The notes under the pieces were generated by a model that worked only from the letters and a program-made list of their open reading frames with translations, searched no databases and had not been told where the DNA came from. 20,643 nt of DNA from JBGOTP01 sp041476545. GTDB taxonomy: Bacteria > Acidobacteriota > Vicinamibacteria > Vicinamibacterales > CAVVIG01. Shown here piece by piece: positions 1 through 7,772 of the stretch. Both the position numbers and the translations under genes were made by a program. Each line of letters begins with the position of its first letter. Within the stretch, counting starts at the first letter, position 1. Location of the stretch: NCBI GenBank assembly GCA_041476545.1, contig JBGOTP010000046.1:1-20643 (forward strand), written 5' to 3'.

Positions 1-286
1 AGAGGCCGAGGTCCCACGTCGGCGCCCACCCTCCGCTGAGGACGGCGGACAGGAATCCTCCGGCCACGAGCCCGACGATAAACGGCAGGCGCCACCTTCG
101 CCCCGAACGCACGCTGTCGCGACTGAAGTACGGAAACTCCAGCACGAGGCTGCAGACGTCCTCGAAGCCCGTGGAGATGCCGAGGCGCCTGTTGGCCAGG
201 AACAGGAGACCAAGTGTGACCGCCGCGATGCCGGCACCGGCGATGGCCCAGTGCAGCGGCGGCATCTGAGTCAGGATCAAGGGCAT
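1..286 (-). CDS. YeeE/YedE-family membrane protein, N-terminal part (runs off left edge)
   Basis: The 95 visible residues begin MPLILTQMPPLHWAIAGAGI. They hold one hydrophobic helix (about residues 9-30), a short loop LANRRLGISTGFEDVCSLVL, and a second hydrophobic helix (about 66-83). This layout, with the G-I-S-T-G-F-x-x-x-C loop, is what I associate with YeeE/YedE (DUF395) proteins, a family that includes thiosulfate and other sulfur-compound importers of the inner membrane. The substrate cannot be told from this fragment. The ATG at 286 is used. A second in-frame ATG at 265 (MPPLHW) is equally plausible, because neither has a clear Shine-Dalgarno sequence. It starts 19 bases after the stop of the membrane protein at 306-2267 and is probably co-transcribed with it. 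The C-terminal part lies outside the window. Confidence 0.72.
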   Translation of the reverse strand, partial: MPLILTQMPPLHWAIAGAGIAAVTLGLLFLANRRLGISTGFEDVCSLVLEFPYFSRDSVRSGRRWRLPFIVGLVAGGFLSAVLSGGWAPTWDLGL

Positions 287-305
287 AGCACGCTCGCGAG
301 ACAGA

Positions 306-2267
306 TTACCGCACGTTGCCGCTCGGCGTGTAGAGATCGAACTGCGCGTCTCCGTCGATTCGCCGCAGACTCAGCGCGCGAATCGCGAACGTCGCCAAAT
401 CGTTCGTGGCGCGCTTTCGATCGACGACCACGAACCCGATGTGCGAGTCTCGGACGAACTTCGGGCCACCGCTGATCAATGCCTCTTCCGTCGCGGGTTC
501 GATACGGCGTCCCTCGCTCAGCGTCATCAGCGCGTCGAGGATCTCGAACTGCCGCACCTCGGCGATGCGCCTCCGTGACACGCGGGACAGGTAACCCCCG
601 ATGAGCGGCTTCCCGTGCACGGTCTGGAAGAACTGTGCTCGTGCCGTGAAATTGCCGACGCTCGTGGTGCCGTCGCGAACGCCCACGGGAAGTTCCAGCA
701 CCAACTGCTCGCCGGGAGCGGCCGCGATCCGTTCGTACAGCGGCGGGACGGCGGCCGAGTAGAGGGGGCGCGGCGCCGGCAGCAGCTCGAACAGAAGCAC
801 GACCGTCAGCGTCGCCATGAGTAACCGTCTGCGATGCGGCCATCTGTCGCCGAGCCGGCACAGTGCGGCGCCGAAGAGCACAGAGACGGCGAGCATGAGC
901 ACAACCGCCAGCCGAGCCGGTGTGCGCGCGAGCCGCACGAGCGGCAGGTATCGAGCCAGAGCCCAGGGACCAGGGATGTGAGTGTTGAACCCGGCGATGT
1001 GTACGAAGGGACCGAGGGACAGAAGTCCGAACGTGATGGTCAACGCGATCCAGAACGCCGATGGTCTCCACCCGGTACGGATTGCCGCGATGATGACGCC
1101 CACCGCGACGAAGGTGAGCGACGCGACGTTTTCCAGGTAGCGGTCCGGCTGTGGCGTGAGCCATGCTCTCAGCGCGGCGCTTGCCAGCGGGTGGTTCGGA
1201 TTCGGCAGCAGGAAGGTCACGAGATCAACGCCCGGGGCACTGCTTCGCCACAGAACGGTTGACGACTCGAAGCCCGCGTCGCGTATTCGCACCCCCACCG
1301 CGTACAGCACCGGCGACAGCATGACGGAGGCGACCAGTGCCGTTGCAGAGGCGAGGGTGGCAAGGTGGAAGATCTGCCCTCGATCAACCGACACGGCGGC
1401 GTGCCGATACGGCCACGCGAGACGCAGCAGGACGAGGAGTGTCAGGATCAACATTGGCGTGTACAGCCCCTGTACGCTGACCTTGACGCCGAGAACGGTG
1501 AGTCTCCATCCGTGACCGATGAGCAGGGACACAACGAAGCCTCCCATGCACGCCACCACCAGATCGAGCGTCCGGAGACCTGCATTGGTCACCCGGGCCG
1601 CCGCGCGCGTCACCCGCACCGTGCGCACGCACAGGAAGACCACCGCGATCATCACGCAGTAGACCGCGTAGTACGGATCCGTCGTGGCCGCCCAGCAGAC
1701 GGTGGCGCCTAGCGCGAGTGCGTCGCGCATCCGGGCGCGGTCGCTGCTTTTCAGCAGCAGCAGAATAAAGATCGCCAGCGGTGCCGCCGCGACGAGACTG
1801 AAGTGCCCGATGCCCCGCGTGACCATCCACGGACTCCAAGAAAAGAGCGCGCCGGCGAGCCACGATTCGACGGGCCGCTTCGTCACATGCCACGCAAGGA
1901 GGAACGCCGCGTACCCCGTCAGGACGATCATCAGCAGGTACACAACGTTGAAGGTGGTGACGACATCGAGGACCCGCAGCAAGGGGAGGGCGAGCAGGTC
2001 CTGGAAGATTGTGTAGTTGTGCAACGACAGGTTGGCCGGACGGGTCAGCGAAAAGATTTCGTGGGTAAACAGCGGCAGGCTGTGGTGGTCGAGCAGTTCA
2101 TGGCGAAACACCCACTGATTCCAGACGTACACGCCGGTGTCGCCATCCGGCGGCCCGGTCAGGTTGGTCGCCATGTGCTGTGGCAACGGCCACGAGAACA
2201 CCAGCGCGAGCACGACGTACCCGACGATGGCGCCCAGAGACGTGAACGCGGACGGGCGTGATTGCAT
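306..2267 (-). CDS. Polytopic membrane protein, GT-C glycosyltransferase-like
   Basis: This is a 653-residue integral membrane protein. A first helix (about residues 10-28) is followed by an extracytoplasmic loop with an acidic GPPDGDTGVYVWNQW motif (D41/D43). Many further hydrophobic helices run to about residue 490, and a soluble C-terminal domain of about 150 residues follows. A catalytic acidic loop after helix 1 is the hallmark of GT-C enzymes, which transfer sugars from polyprenyl-phosphate donors in the membrane. That parallel is my basis for the call; no specific family is recognised, and donor and acceptor are unknown. The ATG at 2267 has no Shine-Dalgarno sequence, but no other in-frame start fits before helix 1. 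The gene diverges from the TonB-dependent receptor at 2457 and is probably followed in the same transcript by the YeeE-like gene. Confidence 0.7.
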   Translation of the reverse strand: MQSRPSAFTSLGAIVGYVVLALVFSWPLPQHMATNLTGPPDGDTGVYVWNQWVFRHELLDHHSLPLFTHEIFSLTRPANLSLHNYTIFQDLLALPLLRVLDVVTTFNVVYLLMIVLTGYAAFLLAWHVTKRPVESWLAGALFSWSPWMVTRGIGHFSLVAAAPLAIFILLLLKSSDRARMRDALALGATVCWAATTDPYYAVYCVMIAVVFLCVRTVRVTRAAARVTNAGLRTLDLVVACMGGFVVSLLIGHGWRLTVLGVKVSVQGLYTPMLILTLLVLLRLAWPYRHAAVSVDRGQIFHLATLASATALVASVMLSPVLYAVGVRIRDAGFESSTVLWRSSAPGVDLVTFLLPNPNHPLASAALRAWLTPQPDRYLENVASLTFVAVGVIIAAIRTGWRPSAFWIALTITFGLLSLGPFVHIAGFNTHIPGPWALARYLPLVRLARTPARLAVVLMLAVSVLFGAALCRLGDRWPHRRRLLMATLTVVLLFELLPAPRPLYSAAVPPLYERIAAAPGEQLVLELPVGVRDGTTSVGNFTARAQFFQTVHGKPLIGGYLSRVSRRRIAEVRQFEILDALMTLSEGRRIEPATEEALISGGPKFVRDSHIGFVVVDRKRATNDLATFAIRALSLRRIDGDAQFDLYTPSGNVR

Positions 2268-2456
2268 GCTGTGGGGGAGTAGCAGTAGGATGGCGCGCGC
2301 AGCTTAGCTGATGTGTAGCATCCGGTCAACCGAGATCGGGCATCCCGGTGAGCACTTTTTGAAAAATACCGTTTCGACTCGATATGTCCGCATACACTGC
2401 GCACGTATCGTCTGCGGCCTGAAGGCACTCAGGCGCGCGGTTCAGGAGGACATCGA
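2268..2456. other. Divergent intergenic region
   Basis: These 189 bases separate two divergent genes and must carry the promoter of the receptor and probably that of the membrane protein. The segment around 2351-2400 is noticeably more AT-rich than its surroundings. It contains TTGAAA at 2359-2364, but no convincing -10 box at the right spacing (TATGTC at 2383 is a poor match). I therefore do not assign a promoter. A short CGGG-CAT-CCCG inverted repeat near 2337-2347 is too small to interpret. Confidence 0.5.
2444..2449 (+). promoter_or_regulatory. Ribosome binding site of the TonB-dependent receptor
   Basis: A perfect AGGAGG lies 7 bases before the ATG at 2457, fixing the start of the receptor directly ahead of its signal peptide. 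It is the strongest Shine-Dalgarno sequence in the window, which fits an abundant outer-membrane protein. Confidence 0.85.
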
Positions 2457-5405
2457 ATGATCACGGCGAGTTGGCGGAGCATCCGGCGGGTTCTGACACT
2501 ACTGGCAATCCTCGCGTGGCCGGCCGCTGGTTACGCGCAGCAAGCGATCATCACGGGAACTGTCACGGACTCGTCCGGAGGCGTGCTCCCGGGAGTCACC
2601 ATTACCGTGGTGCACGAGGAAACCGGAAATACGTTTGAGGGAGTCACGGACGCCCAGGGGGCGTTCCGTATTCCTGTACGTGTCGGCGCCCACAGGATTA
2701 CGGCGACGCTGGCGGGTTTTCAAACCGCAACCCGCACGGGTCTCCAGTTGCTGCTGAACCAGACATTGGCGGTCCCCCTACAACTCGGGCCGGCGGCCCT
2801 CGCTGAAACCGTGACGGTCACGGGCGAAGCCCCGCTCGTCGACACCACCGACTCGACGGTCGGGGCCAACATCGATCCGCGCCAGGTCCAGGATCTGCCA
2901 ATCAACGGCCGCAACTGGATGGATCTGACACTGCTCGCGCCTGGGGCGCGGCGCAATGAGGGCGGCGGCCTCGCGCAGAGCCGCCAGGGCTACGCTCAGA
3001 CCAACGTCGACGGCCAGCAGATCACGACGAACTACCACTCGACTCCAGACAGCGAGCAGGCTCAGATTAGCCGCGACGCGATCGCCGAGTTCCAGGTCGT
3101 CGCCAATCGCTTCGACGCGACACAGGGGCGCTCATCCGGCATGGTCGTCAACGCCATCACGAAATCTGGGACCAACAATCCGACGGGTACGTTCGGCGGC
3201 TACTTCCGCAACGACAGGTTGAACGCCAAGGACTTCATTCTCCAGCGCGTGTTGCCGTACTCGAATCAGCAGTTCAGCGTGACCTTTGGTGGTCCCATCG
3301 TCAAAGATCGACTGCACATCTTCGGCAGCTACGAGTTCGAGCACGAGCCACGGACGTTCAACGCCAACAGCACGTACACCTTTCTGAATCGGGACGTCAC
3401 ATACCCGAAGAAACAGCATACGGCCACCGAGCGCGTCGACTGGCAGATTTCGCCCCAGACGCGCCTGGTCTTCCGCGCCTCCGAATTCCACACCGATTTC
3501 TACAGCGGTGGTAGCCCGACCAGCCCGATTGGCGGCACACGTGGACGCATCGCGCCGCAGTACTTCGGTACGTTGACGCAGGTCTTCGGTACCAGCAAGG
3601 TGAACGAAATCAAAGTGGGCCGCACCGACTACGAGCGGCGCGATCAGCCGGACGTGCGTTGGAAGGGCGGCGACTTCCCGTATCATCCCTCGCTTAACGG
3701 CGGGTCGATCATCAACCAGTTCACGGGCATCACCATCGGTGCGTCACCGCTCAACATCTTCCAGGACAACACGTCAGTTCGAGACGATTTCACGACGGCG
3801 TTCAACGCGAAGGGGCGCCACGATATCAAGATGGGCGCGGAGTACATCAGGTTCCACAACGCGTTCATCTGGTGCCTGCGGTGCGACGGCGTGATCGACG
3901 CAACGGGCGGTCCCGCGCCAAACGCGGCACTGCTCCAGCAGATGTTCCGGAATATCTACGACGCGTCGACCTGGAATACGGCACCGATCGCCACGCTGCG
4001 GACGGCCGCGGGCGCGCCGTTGGTGCGGTTCGTTCAGTACTCCTCGTCTGATACCGAGCATCGGTACGACGTCCTCCGGCATATCTGGGGTGCCTGGCTG
4101 CAGGATGACTGGAGCATGACGAACAGGCTGACGCTCAATCTTGGTCTTCGTTACGACCTCGATTCCAACGGTCACAACGAGAAGACGGTGTTCAAGCCCT
4201 GGTTGCCTGGCGGTCTGCCGATTGAGAAGACCAACTTTGCGCCGCGCACCGGATTTGCCTACAGGGTGGATGACAAGACGGCGATCCGCGGCGGTTATGG
4301 GTTGTTCTATGCCTTCGCGCCAAACGACGGCGTGCAGCAGACTAACGGCTACATCCATCGGTTCGAGAACCAAATTACCTTCGATGGGCGCGACAACTTC
4401 ACGACCGTCGGCGACAACTTCTTCGGGTGGTTCAACGGGCCGAAGCCGAGCTTCCAGCAGTCGCTCCAGAACGCGTGCGATGTGGTGAACCGCACCACGA
4501 ACTGCGCGTTCCGCTCGTTGACGCAAGAGATCAACTACCCGGGCCGCAAGACGTCCTACTCGCACCAGGCGTCGATCGGCATGCAGCGTCAGATCGGCGC
4601 GCAGGCCTCGTTCGAGGTGAACTACTCGTACACCGGTGGCCGACGCGAGGAGCCCACGAGCACGGTGAATGCCAACCTCACGTACGATCGGGCCACCGGG
4701 GCGAACGTTCCCTTCACCAACGTGGCGGCGCGTCCTTTCCCGACATGGGGCACGGTGAACTTCGAGCTGCTCGACGGCTCGTCCAACTACCACGGCGTCG
4801 ACTTCACGTTCACCAAGCGGTTCAGTCACCGCTGGCAGGCAAACGCGACCTACACCCGCGCTTCCTTCAAGGATGCGAACCCCATTCGCGACCAGTGGTA
4901 CCTCGGTGCGGACGGGATCGTTGCGCGGCGCACGCTCGACTTCGCGCTGGCGAAAGATCTCGGTGGCGAGTACAGCTATGCTGCCGACGATCAGCGGCAC
5001 CGCGCCAACGTGAACGGCGTCGTTGACCTCGGCCACGGTGTGCAGGTCAGCGGCATCTACTTCTACGGCTCCGGTCAGCGGTTCGCCACGACGGCCGGCA
5101 CCGACCGCCGGCAGGAAGGCGGAAGTGGCGAGAACCGGCTCCGCGCTGATGGGTCCATCGTCCCACGCAACAACTTGGTGGGCCGTCCGCTGCACCGCGT
5201 GGATCTGCGGCTCCAGAAGGGGATCCAGGTCGCGAAGAAGCTGAAGGTGGATGGCATGTTCGAGGTGTACAACGCCTTCAACCACGAGAACTACGGAAGC
5301 TACACCACCAACCTGGACAACGCGAGATACGGGCAGCCGGCGGCCAACGCGGCGCTGGCCTACCAGCCGCGCATGATGCAACTGGGCGTCAAGTTCACGT
5401 TCTAG
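2457..5405 (+). CDS. TonB-dependent receptor, Oar-like, with carboxypeptidase-regulatory-like domain
   Basis: This is a 982-residue outer-membrane protein. Residues 1-28 form a signal peptide (charged MITASWRSIRR, hydrophobic core, cleavage after GYAQ). Residues about 30-115 form a carboxypeptidase-regulatory-like beta-sandwich (ITGTVTDSSGGVLPGVTITV through the AETVTVTGEAPLVDT stretch). A plug-like region follows (QDLPINGRNWMDLTLLAPGA, then AIAEFQVVANRFDATQGRSSG and VVNAITKSGTN). The rest is a beta-barrel rich in alternating aromatic strands, ending in LGVKFTF with the terminal phenylalanine typical of outer-membrane proteins. Such Oar-like receptors are highly expanded in Acidobacteriota. 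They are thought to import large ligands using TonB energy, or to have surface roles, so the ligand cannot be predicted. No TonB, SusD-like lipoprotein or dedicated regulator is adjacent. A strong stem-loop ends the gene, so it is probably monocistronic. Confidence 0.95.
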   Translation: MITASWRSIRRVLTLLAILAWPAAGYAQQAIITGTVTDSSGGVLPGVTITVVHEETGNTFEGVTDAQGAFRIPVRVGAHRITATLAGFQTATRTGLQLLLNQTLAVPLQLGPAALAETVTVTGEAPLVDTTDSTVGANIDPRQVQDLPINGRNWMDLTLLAPGARRNEGGGLAQSRQGYAQTNVDGQQITTNYHSTPDSEQAQISRDAIAEFQVVANRFDATQGRSSGMVVNAITKSGTNNPTGTFGGYFRNDRLNAKDFILQRVLPYSNQQFSVTFGGPIVKDRLHIFGSYEFEHEPRTFNANSTYTFLNRDVTYPKKQHTATERVDWQISPQTRLVFRASEFHTDFYSGGSPTSPIGGTRGRIAPQYFGTLTQVFGTSKVNEIKVGRTDYERRDQPDVRWKGGDFPYHPSLNGGSIINQFTGITIGASPLNIFQDNTSVRDDFTTAFNAKGRHDIKMGAEYIRFHNAFIWCLRCDGVIDATGGPAPNAALLQQMFRNIYDASTWNTAPIATLRTAAGAPLVRFVQYSSSDTEHRYDVLRHIWGAWLQDDWSMTNRLTLNLGLRYDLDSNGHNEKTVFKPWLPGGLPIEKTNFAPRTGFAYRVDDKTAIRGGYGLFYAFAPNDGVQQTNGYIHRFENQITFDGRDNFTTVGDNFFGWFNGPKPSFQQSLQNACDVVNRTTNCAFRSLTQEINYPGRKTSYSHQASIGMQRQIGAQASFEVNYSYTGGRREEPTSTVNANLTYDRATGANVPFTNVAARPFPTWGTVNFELLDGSSNYHGVDFTFTKRFSHRWQANATYTRASFKDANPIRDQWYLGADGIVARRTLDFALAKDLGGEYSYAADDQRHRANVNGVVDLGHGVQVSGIYFYGSGQRFATTAGTDRRQEGGSGENRLRADGSIVPRNNLVGRPLHRVDLRLQKGIQVAKKLKVDGMFEVYNAFNHENYGSYTTNLDNARYGQPAANAALAYQPRMMQLGVKFTF

Positions 5406-5433
5406 CCGAACGCTTCGGGGCTCAGTCTGGCGT

Positions 5434-5462
5434 GGCCCTGTCAGACATCGTCTGACAGGGCC
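5434..5462 (+). terminator. Stem-loop terminator after the TonB-dependent receptor
   Basis: A perfect 12-base inverted repeat (GGCCCTGTCAGA at 5434-5445 and TCTGACAGGGCC at 5451-5462) encloses a 5-base loop, CATCG. It starts 28 bases after the receptor stop codon. Only a short TT follows, so it is a weak intrinsic terminator by the T-tract rule, but the stem is very stable. It could also protect the 3' end of the message. It separates the receptor from the next plus-strand gene pair. Confidence 0.75.
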
Positions 5463-5548
5463 TTACCCGTTCACTCCGCGCATGTATCCCAGATCCCAAG
5501 TCTCCCGTTTGGGGCTGCAACTTGATGCACAATCAGCTTAGGCAATGC

Positions 5549-5554
5549 GAGGAG
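5549..5554 (+). promoter_or_regulatory. Ribosome binding site selecting a TTG start
   Basis: GAGGAG lies 7 bases before TTG at 5562. No ATG is available at the start of the signal peptide, so this site decides the TTG start. A GTG two codons downstream (5568) would sit 13 bases away and is less likely. Confidence 0.7.
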
Positions 5555-5561
5555 CGATCGG

Positions 5562-6683
5562 TTGAGCGTGAAGTGCGCGGTGCCGCCGCCGCTTCTCGTG
5601 GCTTCAGTAGCGCTGGCCTTATTCGCTGTCGCGACCGGTCTGCGCGCGCAGAGTCCGGTCGCCATCAGCCCGGAGGCCAAACTCGTCTCCGCCCTCGAGC
5701 TGCGGCTATCGGGTGAAGTCGACAGCAACAGCCCGGCCGTATGGGAGCGCATCCGCGGCGTACCCTTCTTCTACGTTCTGACGTCGTTTGGAGGACAGCC
5801 GAGCACCGCTCGTGGCAGAAGTCTGCCGACGCTCGGAGCAGCCCAGCCCGTCACTCTGGATCCATGGCCAGGGGGTGGCGTGTGGATGGAAGCGATCGTC
5901 CCTGATGTCGACGGCACGTGGTATGGCTACTACCACAACGAGATGCCGGCCACATCGGTCTGTCCCGGGAGCCACAAGGTCATTCCCCGGATTGGAGCGG
6001 CGCGTTCCCAAGATCGCGGCCGCACGTGGGAAGACCTGGGCATCATCCTCGAAGCGCCGGCATCCACATTCACCTGCGCGACAAACAACGTGTTCTTTGT
6101 CAACGGCGTTGGCGACTTCAGCGTGCAGCTCGATCCCGACTCGCGCGATCTGTATTTTTTCTTCTCTCAATATGAGCGGGAAAACGCTCAGCAGGGTGTC
6201 GCGGTCGCGCGCCTCGCCTGGGCAGATCGCGACGAACCTGTGGGCAAAGTCATGGTCTGGCGCACAAGAACGTGGTTCCCGGCCGCACGCCAGATTACGG
6301 TTGGTGACGAGGCGACATGGGCGTTCCTGGCCGGCGTCCCGATCTTCCCCGCCTCTGACGGATGGCATGACGAGGGTACGACGACGAACGCGTTGTGGGG
6401 GCCGTCAGTGCACTGGAATACGTACCTGCAGCTGTACGTGATGCTCCTGAATCGCGCCAAGGATACGAAATACGACCAGGAAGGGATCTATGTCTCGTTC
6501 ACGTCGCGGTTGGACGATCCGCGCCTCTGGTCGGCCCCAATGAAGATACTGAACGGCGGCAGCTGGTATCCTCAGGTGATTGGCCTGGATGAAGGCACCG
6601 GAACCGACAAGGTTGCCGGCGAATGGGCGCGCTTCTTCATGGCGGGCACATCCCGCCACCTGATTCATTTCACCAGGCAGTGA
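5562..6683 (+). CDS. Secreted Asp-box (sialidase-type repeat) protein, copy A
   Basis: This is a 373-residue exported protein. Residues 1-30 form a signal peptide with cleavage near GLRAQ. The mature part is rich in tryptophan, tyrosine and short beta-strands. It contains one clear Asp-box, SQDRGRTW (149-156), fitting the S-x-D-x-G-x-T-W consensus found in sialidases and other beta-propellers. Other landmarks are GVWMEAIVPDVDGTWYGYY (106-124), LDPDSRDLYFFFSQY (190-204), HWNTYLQLYVMLLNRAK (284-300) and GIYVSFTSRLDDPRLWSAP (308-326). The last resembles the 'patient-observed, purchased from day W' style strands of five-bladed glycosidase propellers. I therefore infer a propeller fold, possibly glycan-active, but no catalytic set is assigned. 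Cys134 and Cys172 match a cysteine pair in the next gene. The start is TTG, chosen by the GAGGAG site. The stop overlaps the start of its paralogue. Confidence 0.85.
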   Translation: MSVKCAVPPPLLVASVALALFAVATGLRAQSPVAISPEAKLVSALELRLSGEVDSNSPAVWERIRGVPFFYVLTSFGGQPSTARGRSLPTLGAAQPVTLDPWPGGGVWMEAIVPDVDGTWYGYYHNEMPATSVCPGSHKVIPRIGAARSQDRGRTWEDLGIILEAPASTFTCATNNVFFVNGVGDFSVQLDPDSRDLYFFFSQYERENAQQGVAVARLAWADRDEPVGKVMVWRTRTWFPAARQITVGDEATWAFLAGVPIFPASDGWHDEGTTTNALWGPSVHWNTYLQLYVMLLNRAKDTKYDQEGIYVSFTSRLDDPRLWSAPMKILNGGSWYPQVIGLDEGTGTDKVAGEWARFFMAGTSRHLIHFTRQ

Positions 6684-7771
6684 TCCGCGTCTTTGTGGCG
6701 GCGGCGATCGGCGGTTGTCTGATCGCGTCGACCCTGGTTCCTCTCACGGCCCAGTCCGAGCGCACGCTCTCGGCGCGGCTCGTTTCCGCTCCCCCTTTGA
6801 CGCTGCCGACAGCGGTCGATTCCAACACGCCGATGGCGTGGGATCTCGTCGATGGCGTCTGGACCCTCTTCGCACTCGTGTCGTGGGGTGGTGCTTCTTC
6901 CCTCCTCGCCGGTCCTCGACTGGATAACCTCCAGCGCCTCGAGTCGATCACGCTCCTGCCGCATCCAGGCTACGGCGTGTGGATGGAAGCAGTCATTCCA
7001 GATGAGGGCGGTACCTGGTACGGGTACTACCACCATGAAGTCCCTGCCGATGTATGCGGCAGGCCGGATCGGTCGATCCTCAGCATCGGCGCTGCCAGAT
7101 CTCGCGATCGCGGTCTGACCTGGGAGAACCTTGGTGTGATACTCGAAGGTCCGCGGGACAGCCAGGCATGCGCAACCTCGAATCGCTACCTGGTTGGCGG
7201 CGTTGGGGATCCCAGCGCCGTGCTCGACGCCGACCACCGCTATCTCTATTTGTTTTTCAGCCAATATGCGAAGGAACCGCTGGTGCAAGGTGTGGCGATT
7301 GCGCGGATGCCCTGGGCCGATCGCGATGCGCCTGCAGGGCAGATTGCGGTGCTTCAAGATGGCGCGTGGCTCCCCGCAAAGCGCGTCGACGACGGCTTGA
7401 GAACCGAATGGGAGTATCCGGCAGGTACGGCGCTCGTTCCGGTTTCGAACCCCTGGCACGATCGCGACTACGCCGTTGACGCGTTCTGGGGCGCGTCGAT
7501 TCACTGGAACACCTATCTCGAGCGCTACGTGATGCTGCTGAACCGGGCGAAAAACGAAAGTTTCGACAACGAGGGCATCTATGTTTCGTACTCGGGCGAC
7601 CTCAGTGACCCGCGTGCGTGGAGCGCGCCGCGCAAGCTGATGAACGGCGGCGGATGGTATCCGCAGGTGGTGGGCCTTGACACGGCGGGCGGCACGGACA
7701 GGGAAGCCGGACAGCGCGCCAGATTCTTTTTGACCGGCCGATCTGCGTACTACATCGAATTCGAACGCTGA
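6680..7771 (+). CDS. Secreted Asp-box (sialidase-type repeat) protein, copy B
   Basis: This 363-residue exported protein is clearly paralogous to the gene just upstream. It shares GVWMEAVIPDEGGTWYGYY (99-117), the Asp-box SRDRGLTW (141-148), ARMPWADRDAPAGQI (208-222), HWNTYLERYVMLLNRAK (275-291), and Cys126/Cys164, which keep the same 38-residue spacing as in copy A. A signal peptide spans residues 1-25, ending at LTAQ. I place the start at GTG 6680, which overlaps the upstream TGA as GTGA and begins exactly at the signal peptide. An upstream in-frame ATG at 6623 would add 19 hydrophilic residues inside copy A and bury the signal peptide. The overlap suggests translational coupling, so the two proteins are probably made together and exported. 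Function is unknown; a beta-propeller glycan hydrolase or binding protein is the leading guess. Confidence 0.83.
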   Translation: MIRVFVAAAIGGCLIASTLVPLTAQSERTLSARLVSAPPLTLPTAVDSNTPMAWDLVDGVWTLFALVSWGGASSLLAGPRLDNLQRLESITLLPHPGYGVWMEAVIPDEGGTWYGYYHHEVPADVCGRPDRSILSIGAARSRDRGLTWENLGVILEGPRDSQACATSNRYLVGGVGDPSAVLDADHRYLYLFFSQYAKEPLVQGVAIARMPWADRDAPAGQIAVLQDGAWLPAKRVDDGLRTEWEYPAGTALVPVSNPWHDRDYAVDAFWGASIHWNTYLERYVMLLNRAKNESFDNEGIYVSYSGDLSDPRAWSAPRKLMNGGGWYPQVVGLDTAGGTDREAGQRARFFLTGRSAYYIEFER

Positions 7772-7772
7772 C

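Noticed and set aside
2337..2347. Short CGGG/CCCG inverted repeat in the divergent region
   Set aside because: Four-base arms are expected by chance in GC-rich DNA.
2359..2398. A sigma-70-like promoter with TTGAAA at 2359
   Set aside because: No -10 box with acceptable match and spacing; TATGTC and TACACT are both poor, so no promoter is called.
3774..5381. A 535-codon open frame antisense to the receptor gene
   Set aside because: GC-rich coding DNA commonly leaves long antisense frames. The protein is arginine/valine-rich with no family signature, and the plus strand carries a clear receptor.
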